Shown one piece after another: positions 52,527 to 61,314 of a stretch of 64,000 bases of DNA. The translations under genes were made by a program, and so were the position numbers. The notes under the pieces were generated by a model. The model had not been told where the DNA came from, did no database searches, and saw only the letters and a list, made by a program, of their open reading frames with translations. The stretch covers positions 62,001-126,000 of the forward strand of contig NZ_LR027591.1 in the NCBI RefSeq assembly GCF_900605495.1, in the 5' to 3' direction. Numbering within the stretch: the first letter of the stretch is position 1; each line of letters begins with the position of its first letter. Source of the stretch: Bacilliculturomica massiliensis (GTDB lineage: Bacteria > Bacillota > Clostridia > Peptostreptococcales > Anaerovoracaceae).

Positions 52527-53990
52527 CTATCTTTCGATCCGCAGGCGTTCGATCTTATATTTTAATGTCTGACGGGGCAGTCCCAGAAGCTGGCTCGCCC
52601 GGGTCTTGTTGCCGCAGGTGGCCTCCAGGGCTTTCACGATCAATTTTCTCTCGATGTCGTCGATGATATCCACAAAGGGGATCCCGCCGTTCTCGTCCTC
52701 GATGATCTGGTCGGACAGCAGATCCTCCTCCAGTTCAAGCCGTTTCTGCCGCTCCTTTTCCAATTCCTCGGCGCTTTTCGTTCCCAGACGCTGCTGCAGA
52801 TACTGCGGCAGATGCACGACATCCAGCACCGCCTTGTCGTCGCTGAACTCGATCATGAGCTCCATGACGTTTTTCAGTTCTCTGACGTTTCCCTCCCAGT
52901 CGTAGGCCAGCAGAGCCTCCCGCAGTTCCGTGGTAATACCGCGGATATTTTTCCCGTACATGTCACCGAAGTACTTGATATAATAATCCACAAAGAGCTC
53001 GATATCCTCCTTGCGGTCCCGCAGAGGCGTCAGGCGTATAATACTGCTTGAGAAGCGGTAAAACAGGTCCTTGCGGATGAGATTGTCCTCCATGGCCTGC
53101 ACCGGATCCACGTTCATGGCGCCGATGACCTTCACATCCACGCACTTGTCCACGCTGCCTCCCAGCGAACGGAAGGTGCCGTCCTGGAGCACCCGCAGCA
53201 GCTTTGCCTGCACATTGTAAGGGATGGAGTTCAGCTCGTCGAGAAACAGGATGCCGCCGTCGGCCTCCTCAAAGAGGCCCTTTCTGTTCTCCGCCCCGGT
53301 ATAGATCCCCCGCTCCGTGCCAAAGAGGATCGACTCCACCAGATTTTCCGGCACCGCGGCGCAGTTCAGCACCACAGCCCTGCTCTTGGGAACGCCGCTG
53401 TGGTTGATCATGGACTGAGCGAACAGCTCTTTTCCCGTACCCGTCTCCCCATAGATCAGCGTGGGATTGGGAAGTTTGGCCAGCGCCTTTCCCATCTCGA
53501 TATTTTTCAGCATCTGGGTATTTCTGGTCATGATCGTGTCGAAGGTGATGAGCCCGGACTCCCGCTGCAGATTTTCCACGAACGCGTCAAACTGCTCCGA
53601 CGCTGCGGCGGCCTTCACATTGTCCAGCGGATCGATATCCTTCACCAGCTCCACCACGCCGAAGATCTTGCCCTTCCTGCGTATGGGCACCGTCACATTG
53701 TTGGTCGTATAACTGCGTCCCCTGTAGTCCGTATAGGTCTGGTTCTTGCAGACCACCACCTCCCCGGTAGTCATGCAGCGGACCACCGAGCTCCGCTCCC
53801 TGTCAAGGCCGGGATACGTCTCGAAAAAATTGCGGGTCAGATATTCGGAAGGCTCTTTTTCCGGAATCAGATTGTCGGAAGGGATATTGGTCCTCTGATC
53901 CAGCCGCGTATTGAACATAATATTATAATGGCTGTCCACGATCAGAACGTAATCAAGACTATTGAGTACCAGATTGCCGATACTGAGCAT
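52527..53990 (-). CDS. Sigma-54-dependent activator with PAS-like sensor (next to nhaC3)
   Basis: A 487-residue enhancer-binding protein, closely similar in layout to the one at 57137: N-terminal sensor beginning MLSIGNLVLNSLDYVLIVD, TTNNVTVPIRRKGKIFGVVEL (PAS-like), AAA+ with GETGTGKE (about 180), a divergent sigma-54 loop GIYTGA (about 228) in place of GAFTGA, and a C-terminal Fis-type HTH (GNKTRASQLLGLPRQTLKYKI). ATG at 53990 with GGAGGAGTATGT; the longer frame is dropped. Likely activates nhaC3 and perhaps other CGACA-N6-TGTCG promoters. Confidence 0.93.
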   Translation of the reverse strand: MLSIGNLVLNSLDYVLIVDSHYNIMFNTRLDQRTNIPSDNLIPEKEPSEYLTRNFFETYPGLDRERSSVVRCMTTGEVVVCKNQTYTDYRGRSYTTNNVTVPIRRKGKIFGVVELVKDIDPLDNVKAAAASEQFDAFVENLQRESGLITFDTIMTRNTQMLKNIEMGKALAKLPNPTLIYGETGTGKELFAQSMINHSGVPKSRAVVLNCAAVPENLVESILFGTERGIYTGAENRKGLFEEADGGILFLDELNSIPYNVQAKLLRVLQDGTFRSLGGSVDKCVDVKVIGAMNVDPVQAMEDNLIRKDLFYRFSSSIIRLTPLRDRKEDIELFVDYYIKYFGDMYGKNIRGITTELREALLAYDWEGNVRELKNVMELMIEFSDDKAVLDVVHLPQYLQQRLGTKSAEELEKERQKRLELEEDLLSDQIIEDENGGIPFVDIIDDIERKLIVKALEATCGNKTRASQLLGLPRQTLKYKIERLRIER

Positions 53991-54181
53991 ACATACTCCT
54001 CCCTTTCTTCCGCCGTTTTGTTTCCTGTCGATGCGCCTTTCGCATACAATGAGCATACCACATTTTTCTCTTCCGCGAAACGAAAATCGGCGATTTTTCG
54101 CCGCTTTTCCCGGCAGGGCCGGTGTGAGGGCGCAGTTGGAAGCCCCGCGACAGCCGCCGCCGAAAACTTCCCCAAACAAGG

Positions 54182-54214
54182 AAAAGCCGCCAGCACAAAC
54201 GCGGCTGGCGGCTT
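54182..54214 (-). terminator. Terminator of grdE-grdB
   Basis: AAGCCGCCAGC (54184-54194) pairs with GCTGGCGGCTT (54204-54214), followed on the minus strand by TTCC. Between the grdB stop and the activator start. Confidence 0.7.
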
Positions 54215-54306
54215 GACAGAGGAGCAGACCAGGGTCCGCTCACCCGCCGGCGGTCACCTACCTTGTCTTATCTTTGTCTTATCTATCTCATTATACGTGA
54301 TTAAAA

Positions 54307-55578
54307 CTATTTCTTCAGGAGCTCCAGCGCGTCCACGACGATCTCCCGTCTTCTGACCTGCTCCTTCTCCGGAAGAAGATGGGGATCGCCCGTGGGATAG
54401 GGGATCGCCTGGGCGCCGGAAATTCTGGCCGCCCCTACGGTCTTGGAGATCGGAGTCACCGTACAGATGTGAGCCGCCGGGATCCCGGCCTTCTCGATCT
54501 GCTTAACGATCGTTGCACCGCAACGAGTACAGGTTCCTCAGGTGGAGGTCAGGATGACTCCGTCCACTCCTGCGGCCAGCAGATCCTCAGCCATCTCCTG
54601 GCCCATTCTGGTGGCGTCCGCAACGGAGGTGGAGTTTCCTGTTGTGGTCAGCAGATACGGATAAACGTCACCGATCACGCCTTCCTTTTTCAGCTCGTAC
54701 AGCATGTTCATCGGCGCTACGCGGTTGGGATCCTGATTGGCATAGACCGGGTCGTAGCCGGCGTGCACGGATTCCCATTTTCCATTTTCCAGGCCCTTTT
54801 CGTCGGCCGCGTCATATTTCTTCCAGATCTTGGCCGTGGCCGCGGGCAGATGGTCCGGATTGCCCATGAGCACGATTCCGCCGGAGGTGCACAGAGCGAT
54901 CTTCGCCTTGGACAGATCCTTGACGGGAGTCGCCGGCGTGACCTTCTCATAGACAGAGATCTCAAGCTCGGTCTCGTACTCCTCGCCCTTCATCTTGGCC
55001 ATGAGCATATCAACGGCTCTCACCGCGCCGTTCTTCTCTCTGAAGATATTGACTCTCTGGCCTTTTGCATAGTACTGTTCTTTCTTGGGAGAACCAAGAG
55101 CTTCTCCAGACAGCAGTTTATTGGCGAAGTTCGCCATCAGAGGCACCGCCTTGCGGATGCCGGCTGCGGATTTTGCAGTTTCGAGGATGTAGATATTCTT
55201 CTTGTACATCTCCACGGCAGGATTTTCCCAGTACAGACCGGTGATGGCCTCAATGCCCAGCTCCTGTTTGATGAATGTGCAGACGTCGGCGCAGGCGATC
55301 CCGAAACGGCCGGCGTTAAAGGCCGGTCCCGCGATGACCAGATCCGGCTTGACGGCTTCCAGATGTTCTCTGACAAATGCCTTTACCTTATCCATGTTTT
55401 CCACATAGTAGTTGTCGCCGCAGATGATCGTATTCACGATCTCGGCGTCTTTCAGCAGCGGCGCGAAAGCGTTGGCCGGACCGATCTTCCCTTCATTGAA
55501 GGAAGGTTCAGTGTAAGCCATTTCCTCTCCGCCGATCTGGCCGAAGAACTGATTTGTATAAAATACAACCTTTTTCAC
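54307..55578 (-). CDS. grdB: Glycine/sarcosine/betaine reductase component B, selenoprotein subunit (GrdB-like)
   Basis: Component B binds the substrate amine as a Schiff base on its GrdE partner and passes the carbon unit to the selenoprotein A/C complex, giving acetyl phosphate. The frame holds an in-frame TGA at 54538-54540, read as selenocysteine 347: STSTUGTCTRCG is the GrdB UxxCxxC redox motif, and reading continues 76 residues to TAG at 54307. Total 423 residues, usual for GrdB. GTG start with AGGAGGTAAAACCA. A SECIS-like hairpin follows the TGA. N-terminal KKVVFYTNQFFGQIGGEE is typical. Only 12 bp after grdE. Substrate could be glycine, sarcosine, betaine or another amine. Confidence 0.93.
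54511..54525 (-). promoter_or_regulatory. SECIS-like hairpin after the grdB UGA
   Basis: Minus strand CGTTGC-GGT-GCAACG, a perfect 6-bp stem with a GGT loop starting 12 nt after the UGA codon. This is within the distance expected for a bacterial SECIS element recognised by SelB. Confidence 0.7.
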
Positions 55579-55590
55579 TGGTTTTACCTC

Positions 55591-56874
55591 CTAAATCGTC
55601 GTTGCGCTGAGCAGCGTATTTCCCTGCAGATTGTGGCTTCCCATGATTCCGTGGATCTCTACCAGAAGCGTTCCGTCTTCCTTGATGGAATCCACATTTC
55701 CTCCGGTCACACGCTCGATCTCTTTCAGCTCGCCCAGAATGCGATCCACCTTCGGCAGCAGGATGGTGGCGTTGCTGTTTCCGGTGGAAACGATGGCGTT
55801 GGCTTCCTGTACGCTGTCCGGCAGCGACTCCGACATGCCGTCCACACCCGCGTCCTCATTGGTGATGATGACGGTCTTGATCCCTCTCTGCTCCAGACCC
55901 TGACAGGTGATCATCAGGTCGGTGGTGGGATTTCCGAAGCCCTCCTGGGAAATGATAACGCCCTCGGCTCCCAGAGACTGCACTTCCTTGATGGTCAGCA
56001 TGGTATCGCGGAATTTTTCCTTCAGCGTAACCATCAGCGGGTTCAGTACTACGCCCATGAAGTTGATCTCTTTTCCGTGTTTTTCAAACAGCGCGTCGAT
56101 GACGGCGTTGTTCAGATGATGATAGGTGGTCGTCTTGGAACCGGGAGATACGCAGTTTCCGCTGACGATCGCTCCGTCCATGAATTCCAGCGGAGAAACG
56201 ATGGTAGGCACCAGCGCCTTGCAGTCCCTGCCATAGAAATACGTGTCGTGCAGCAGTCCCTGAGCCATGCAGTTGCAGACGTAAACGACCTTCGGCAGCT
56301 CCGGATACAGCGCGTAACGCTCCCCGATGTTGCCCCACTCATAGGTGACGGCCTCGTAATCCGCGTAATCCGTCCCCAGCTTTCCGATCTCGTGGGCGAC
56401 TTTGATGCCGGCCATTCTCACAACTTCCTCATGCTCGTGCTGATCCACGTGATCCGCTTTCGTAATATGCATAACGATATTGAGCAGCTTGGAGAAGATC
56501 GTGAACTCGGCTCCCGGACCGCTCATGTCGATCAGTCCTTCCTGAAAACCTACGATGGGACCGGTGGTCACAACGGCGCAGCCCTTCAGCGCACAGGTGA
56601 CGCCCTCGCCCACAGCGTCCATGGTCTCCTTGAAGATCCCGGGGAATGCTTCGCCGCCGACCTTGGCTCTCGGCTCGATCACGTCTTTCACCGGCAGGAT
56701 CCTCACGGACTCGCCCGGCTTAGCCAGATCGAAGGAAACGGCCTTTACACGGCTGTCTTCCATGACCAGATCCGTCAGTTCTTTCTGATTGAGACAGAGA
56801 ACGCCGTCCTTGATCCCGGCAGCGTCTCCGAATACCACATCTTTGATGCTGATTTTTCTTAATTCTAAAGTCAT
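55591..56874 (-). CDS. grdE: Glycine/sarcosine/betaine reductase component B proprotein (GrdE-like)
   Basis: The proprotein (427 residues) is cleaved before a Cys that becomes a pyruvoyl group forming the Schiff base with the substrate amine. The site is visible: SGNCVSPGSKTTTYHHLN, Cys241, matching the family. N-terminal MTLELRKISIKDVVFG, middle HITKADHVDQHEHEEVVRMAG and C-terminal TVIITNEDAGVDGM, STGNSNATILLPKVDRILGEL are typical. First gene of a two-gene unit with grdB; 67 bp downstream of a sigma-54 promoter with phased upstream activator sites. GrdA, GrdC and GrdD are not in the window. Confidence 0.95.
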   Translation of the reverse strand: MTLELRKISIKDVVFGDAAGIKDGVLCLNQKELTDLVMEDSRVKAVSFDLAKPGESVRILPVKDVIEPRAKVGGEAFPGIFKETMDAVGEGVTCALKGCAVVTTGPIVGFQEGLIDMSGPGAEFTIFSKLLNIVMHITKADHVDQHEHEEVVRMAGIKVAHEIGKLGTDYADYEAVTYEWGNIGERYALYPELPKVVYVCNCMAQGLLHDTYFYGRDCKALVPTIVSPLEFMDGAIVSGNCVSPGSKTTTYHHLNNAVIDALFEKHGKEINFMGVVLNPLMVTLKEKFRDTMLTIKEVQSLGAEGVIISQEGFGNPTTDLMITCQGLEQRGIKTVIITNEDAGVDGMSESLPDSVQEANAIVSTGNSNATILLPKVDRILGELKEIERVTGGNVDSIKEDGTLLVEIHGIMGSHNLQGNTLLSATTI

Positions 56875-56940
56875 TTCACCATCCCTTTCTTTGTCGCGGA
56901 TGACCTTGATTCAAAGTGATTTCCTTGTCTCTATATTATA

Positions 56941-56956
56941 GCAATTTCCATGCCAA
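56941..56956 (-). promoter_or_regulatory. Sigma-54 promoter of grdE-grdB
   Basis: Minus strand TTGGCATGGAAATTGC, 67 bp before the grdE start. Confidence 0.92.
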
Positions 56957-57027
56957 CTGCTTGTACCATCGAAAAAGTCGATATTTCAACGATCCTTCAT
57001 ACGAAAACCTGTATAAAAAAGGACGTG

Positions 57028-57105
57028 CGACAGGAAATTGTCGCTCGCCCACATTTCATTCGACAAATTATTGTCGCGCCAGGCATTTTCGCCAGTTTTC
57101 TGTCG
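57028..57105. promoter_or_regulatory. Two perfect and one degenerate CGACA-N6-TGTCG activator sites
   Basis: Sites at 57028-57043 (CGACA-GGAAAT-TGTCG), 57061-57076 (CGACA-AATTAT-TGTCG) and a degenerate 57090-57105 (CGCCA-GTTTTC-TGTCG). Spacing is 33 and 29 bp, close to three helical turns. They lie 72-149 bp upstream of the sigma-54 promoter, a classical arrangement for a hexameric enhancer-binding protein. Confidence 0.8.
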
Positions 57106-57136
57106 CCCGTTTTCACAGACGCCCTCTTTCCTGCGG

Positions 57137-58639
57137 TCACTGCCTGCGCAGGATCTCATCCATCGAGATATTCCATTTGTCGATCTTATATTTCAGCGTC
57201 TGCCGGGGAATTCCCAAAAGCGCGCCCGCCTTGGTCTTGTTTCCCCCCGTGTAGCGCAGCGCCTTCTCGATGAGTTCGCGCTCGGTGTATTCCAGAGACT
57301 TTTTCAGATTCAGCAGCGCCTTCAGCTCTTCGTCCTCCTCCGGCGGTATGCGCACGATCCCCGCCGCAGCTTCCTCCCGCCCGGCCGCAGTCTGAGCCGC
57401 GGACTTCCGCGCTTCTCCCTCCTCTTTTTTGCCGATGCGGTCGTAGAGATAGGCCGGCAGCTGCCTGACGTCCAGCGTTTCCGAGACCCCGTCGTCCAGC
57501 ACGCTGATCATGGATTCGATAATATGCCGCAGCTCCCGCACATTTCCGTCCCAGTGATAGTTGAGAAAAACGGTGCGCAGGTTTTCCGTGATCCCCGTCA
57601 CGTTTTTTGAATATACCTCGCTGAATTCTTTCAGATAATGCTCCACATAGAACAGAATATCATCCGGACGCTCCCGCAGGGGCAGCAGGTAGATCATACC
57701 GCTGGAAAGTCTGTAAAACAGGTCCTTGCGCAGCATTCCCTTCTCGATGGCCTGCAGCGGGTCCACATTCATGGCCGCGATGATCTTCACATTGACGCGC
57801 TTTTCCGTGTTGGATCCCACCGGGCGGAAGGTTCCGTCCTGCAGCACCCGCAGCAGCTTGCCCTGCACGTGAATGGGCAGAGAATTGAGCTCGTCCAGAA
57901 AAAAGATGCCGCCGTCCGCTTCCTCGAACAGTCCTCTGCGGTTCTCTGCGCCGGTGTAGGCGCCTTTGGCCGTTCCGAACAGGATGGATTCCAGCAGTCC
58001 CTCGGGCACCGCCGCGCAGTTCTGCACCACGATCTTCTTTTTAGGCATGCCGCTGTACTGGATCATCGCCTGGGCGAACATCTCCTTGCCGGTGCCCGTC
58101 TCCCCGTAGATCAGCGTGGGATTGGGCGAGCGGGCCAGCACCTTGGCCTGTTCGATGCTCTTGCGCATGGTCTCGTTCTGGGTGAGGATCTGTTCAAAGG
58201 TAATGGCGTTCTTCTCCCGGCGAATGTTCTCCGCCAGTTCGTCAAAATCGCCGTTGTCGTACACCTGCTCTCCGGAGATGTTGTCGATGACCGTCACGTC
58301 CTTGATCATCTCCACCACGCCGATGATCTGGCCTTTTCGGATCACAGGGACCGTAATGTTATTGGTACAGAAAAATTTGCCGGTAAAATCGCGGAAACTC
58401 TGCTTCTTTTTTACGATGATCTCCCCGGTAGTCATGCACCGGAGCACGGAGCTGTGCTCCTTCTGCACGGTGGGATAGACCTCGAAGAAATTTCGGTCCA
58501 CGTAGTCCGATAACTCCCGGTCTCCCGCGAAAGGATCGATGCGGCTGTCAAAGCGCGAGCAGTAGACCACGGTAAATTCCCTGTTTACCAGCAAGAGGTA
58601 GTCGATGCTGTTCAGCTTCATATTGCCTATATTTATCAT
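57137..58639 (-). CDS. Sigma-54-dependent activator with PAS-like sensor (next to grdE)
   Basis: A 500-residue enhancer-binding protein and closest relative of the one at 52527. N-terminus MINIGNMKLNSIDYLLLVNREF, FCTNNITVPVIRKGQIIGVVEMIKD (PAS-like), AAA+ with GETGTGKE (about 178), sigma-54 loop GAYTGA (about 226; Tyr for Phe), and C-terminal HTH (GNKTKAGALLGIPRQTLKYKI). GAGG lies 9 bases before ATG. It stands between the racemase/transporter operon and grdE, whose upstream sites it presumably binds. The N-terminal sensor may respond to the amino acid or its reductase product. Confidence 0.93.
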   Translation of the reverse strand: MINIGNMKLNSIDYLLLVNREFTVVYCSRFDSRIDPFAGDRELSDYVDRNFFEVYPTVQKEHSSVLRCMTTGEIIVKKKQSFRDFTGKFFCTNNITVPVIRKGQIIGVVEMIKDVTVIDNISGEQVYDNGDFDELAENIRREKNAITFEQILTQNETMRKSIEQAKVLARSPNPTLIYGETGTGKEMFAQAMIQYSGMPKKKIVVQNCAAVPEGLLESILFGTAKGAYTGAENRRGLFEEADGGIFFLDELNSLPIHVQGKLLRVLQDGTFRPVGSNTEKRVNVKIIAAMNVDPLQAIEKGMLRKDLFYRLSSGMIYLLPLRERPDDILFYVEHYLKEFSEVYSKNVTGITENLRTVFLNYHWDGNVRELRHIIESMISVLDDGVSETLDVRQLPAYLYDRIGKKEEGEARKSAAQTAAGREEAAAGIVRIPPEEDEELKALLNLKKSLEYTERELIEKALRYTGGNKTKAGALLGIPRQTLKYKIDKWNISMDEILRRQ

Positions 58640-58697
58640 GCCAAAACCTCGTTTTCAGATATTCGTAGAACGTTGCCGCCGTTTCTCATCGACCTTA

Positions 58698-60134
58698 TCA
58701 GATCAGCTTGTTCAATTCTTCCTCGTAGGCAGAGTAATCCTCGCCCTGTTTTTTCATTTCGATGACATTCTGCAGCATTATAAATCTTCTCCTGCTGACA
58801 GGATAAGTATACAGCAAAGCCGCGCTCAAAATCAACGCGATGCTGGGATAGAGCACAAAGATCCGCGAAAGCTCCGTCATGGCCCGCCCGCTCTGCACCG
58901 CCAGATTGGCGTCAAACCCCGCCGCATTGAGAAAGAATCCGATCAGCTGCAGACCAAGGGCCGCCGCCAGCGTTCCCGCGATGGACTGCAGCGCGGCGAT
59001 GCCGCCCTCTCTCCGACTGCCGTACACGTACTCGTCCACCTCCGTGATATCGTAAAATATGGCGTTGCTGATCTGCCAATAGCTGGACTGTACAAACATA
59101 AACACGATCACATACAGAACTGCCGTAAAATAATTGTGGATCCCCGCGGCGTAAAACCCCATTCCGAAAACGCCGGAAACGCAGATGGAGATAATGACCG
59201 CCTGCTGCTTGCCCAGCTTCATGGCCATCCAGGAGATGACCGGCGTGTAGACGGCCGAAGCGATCACCGAGATCAGGTACACCGCCGATATCTTTTCGCC
59301 GCTGAGACCAAGCCGGTACTGCATGAAAAATACCTGGCCCGAGGTGTAGAAGGTGAAGGCCACCATGAACATGACCTTCGCCGAGATGAGGATGGTCATG
59401 GACTTAATGCGCAGAAGCTGCCAGAAATCCCGAAACACCAGAAGCAGACTTTCCTTTTTCGGCACCTCCTTTCCCGGCGCCGTCTCCACAGCGCAGGGCT
59501 CCGAACCCCTTGTCATCCACCAGCAGATGAAAAGCCCCAGCCCTATGGAAACGCCGAATACCAGCGTGAAATAAAACCATCCCGAGGTCTCGCCGATCCC
59601 CATCCCCATGAGAAACTGGATCACCGTCAGCGGCAGAACCGTAGCGAAAAAATTGGCGATGATGTTGAAGATCCGGTTCAGGCTTCTGATCCTGATGCGG
59701 TCGTTATAATCCGTGGCGACCTCTCCCCCAAGCGCCGTGTACGGAATGTAAAAAGCGGCGTATGCGGTCCAGGCCAGGGCGCCCATGATCGTGTAATAAA
59801 CGAACATGACGGCGGTGGACTGATGGATCGTGGTAAAGCTCAGCGTCATGGTGATCGGGATCGAAAACACCGCAAACAGTATAAACGGCCGTCTCCGTCC
59901 AAACCGTCCCCGCAGCTGATCGGAGAACTTGCCAATCAAAACGGAGCATACCGCGTCCATCAGGATGGTCAGAGACGTGATCGTCCCCGCCAGTCCCGGA
60001 GAAAGTTTCACCACTCCGGTGAGAAAGACCAGCTGAAACGCTGTCACAAACTGATAAAAACCGGCTTCCCCCACAGCGCCCACGGCGTATCCGAGGCTGA
60101 GCCTGAGACTGATTCCCTTTTTCAATGCGCACAC
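58698..60134 (-). CDS. MFS transporter, GPH (glycoside-pentoside-hexuronide:cation symporter) type
   Basis: A 478-residue protein with 12 predicted membrane segments. It shows the GPH/MelB-like N-terminus KKGISLRLSLGYAVGAVGEAGFY, the cytoplasmic loop GKFSDQLRGRFGRRRPFIL (MFS loop 2-3), and DYNDRIRIRSLNRIFNIIANFF. GPH members co-transport sugars or, in some cases, other solutes with cations. It starts 6 bp after the racemase stop codon, so it shares that gene's sigma-54 promoter. In this context it could import a D- or L-amino acid or betaine-like compound. That is inference. Confidence 0.88.
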   Translation of the reverse strand: MCALKKGISLRLSLGYAVGAVGEAGFYQFVTAFQLVFLTGVVKLSPGLAGTITSLTILMDAVCSVLIGKFSDQLRGRFGRRRPFILFAVFSIPITMTLSFTTIHQSTAVMFVYYTIMGALAWTAYAAFYIPYTALGGEVATDYNDRIRIRSLNRIFNIIANFFATVLPLTVIQFLMGMGIGETSGWFYFTLVFGVSIGLGLFICWWMTRGSEPCAVETAPGKEVPKKESLLLVFRDFWQLLRIKSMTILISAKVMFMVAFTFYTSGQVFFMQYRLGLSGEKISAVYLISVIASAVYTPVISWMAMKLGKQQAVIISICVSGVFGMGFYAAGIHNYFTAVLYVIVFMFVQSSYWQISNAIFYDITEVDEYVYGSRREGGIAALQSIAGTLAAALGLQLIGFFLNAAGFDANLAVQSGRAMTELSRIFVLYPSIALILSAALLYTYPVSRRRFIMLQNVIEMKKQGEDYSAYEEELNKLI

Positions 60135-60140
60135 CTTTCC

Positions 60141-61232
60141 CTATTCGATACAGCGCACGGTCACATCCGGCGCTGAAGACAAAAATACCATAGCCGCATA
60201 ACACAGATCGAACTCCAGCACGTCCCCCACCTGTATCTCCTGCTCACATTCTTCGATATCCAGTATGGTGTGGTCGCTGCTTCCGCCGATGACCTCCACG
60301 CCCAGGAGCCTGGGGATCAGCTTATCGAAGGAGTAGCAGTCCACCTTTCCCACTGCCGCCAGCGCCCGCTTCCGCATGCCCCGGTCCACGTAATGGCCGC
60401 CCTCGCTGAAACAGTCAACAAAGATCTCGCCCACCGGATAACTGGGCTTGGTCTGTACCTCCACGATCTCCGCCTTCAGCGTAAACGCATCCTTATGTAT
60501 ATAATCAAACGACATTCCGAAATTATCTTCCATATCCCGCGCCAGGATCATACCGCCCCCGATCCTCGCGTGATTCATTCCCGGCGGCATCTGGTGTTCG
60601 TGGACCAGCACGATCGCCGGCGTACACGCCCCCGAGACGATCTCCAGCTTTCGCCCGATCAGCGCCTCCACCCGTCCAGCCAGAGCCACCAGTTCTTCCA
60701 TCTTCTCCGGCGTTGTCTTGATCGAACCGTAACAGCCCAGATTCGTGCCGATACCCGCCAGCTTCACATGAGATAACTCCTGTTCCACATACAGACACAG
60801 CCGGCAAAGCTCGTCCTTGTTCCACATGCCCTCGCGCAGGTCACCCAGATCCGCCATGATCACCACGCTGTGAGTCTTATTCTGGGCAGCGCACTCCTTC
60901 TCCAGCGCATCGATGACCGTCCGCTCGCTCTGGAGACTGTACTCCGCCGTCCTGACCAGCCGCGGAAGCTCAGAGAGCATGGGGATCCGGATCAGCATAA
61001 ACGGACCGTGAAGCCCATACGCCTTCACCTCCTCCAGCTGCGAAAGTCTCGAAGAGGCGATCTGACTGCATCCTCCCAGTTCCAGCTGCTCCGCCGCCTG
61101 CGGAAATCCGCTGAACCCTTTGATGACGCCGGCCACCTGAATGCCGGCCGCCCCGCATCGCTTCACCACTTCCTCCGCGTTCTGCCTCAGTTTTTTCAGA
61201 TCGATCTCCAGCACAGGGTACCTTGTCTCCAT
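60141..61232 (-). CDS. Alanine/ornithine racemase-family PLP enzyme
   Basis: A 363-residue fold-type III PLP protein. The PLP Lys lies in QVAGVIKGFSG (about residue 33). Later motifs include VVIMADLGDLREGMW, GTNLGCYG, EIVSGACTPAIVL, the phosphate-binding HARIGGGMILARD, and the GGSSDHTILDIEE segment near the end. This family includes the alanine and ornithine/lysine racemases of amino-acid fermenting Clostridia (Orr type). ATG at 61232 has AGGAGATAACA before it. First gene of an operon with the GPH transporter, 83 bp downstream of a sigma-54 promoter. Exact substrate unknown. Confidence 0.85.
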   Translation of the reverse strand: METRYPVLEIDLKKLRQNAEEVVKRCGAAGIQVAGVIKGFSGFPQAAEQLELGGCSQIASSRLSQLEEVKAYGLHGPFMLIRIPMLSELPRLVRTAEYSLQSERTVIDALEKECAAQNKTHSVVIMADLGDLREGMWNKDELCRLCLYVEQELSHVKLAGIGTNLGCYGSIKTTPEKMEELVALAGRVEALIGRKLEIVSGACTPAIVLVHEHQMPPGMNHARIGGGMILARDMEDNFGMSFDYIHKDAFTLKAEIVEVQTKPSYPVGEIFVDCFSEGGHYVDRGMRKRALAAVGKVDCYSFDKLIPRLLGVEVIGGSSDHTILDIEECEQEIQVGDVLEFDLCYAAMVFLSSAPDVTVRCIE

Positions 61233-61314
61233 TGTTATCTCCTTCTGCCGCCTATGCGCCGGCCCTGTCCACATCTTCACAGCCGTTTCACCACTCTTAT
61301 ATCATTTTTATATA

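Noticed and set aside
54538-54540. Premature stop making grdB a pseudogene
   Set aside because: The TGA falls exactly at the GrdB selenocysteine position, followed by GTCTRC, an intact frame to the usual length and a SECIS-like hairpin.
54379-56862. 827-residue open frame on the plus strand
   Set aside because: It is antisense to grdB and grdE, which carry unmistakable family motifs and ribosome binding sites. It is a shadow frame produced by codon bias. The same holds for long antisense frames at 4690-6018, 36341-37552, 37863-39155, 43157-44125, 50523-51803 and 58605-60176.
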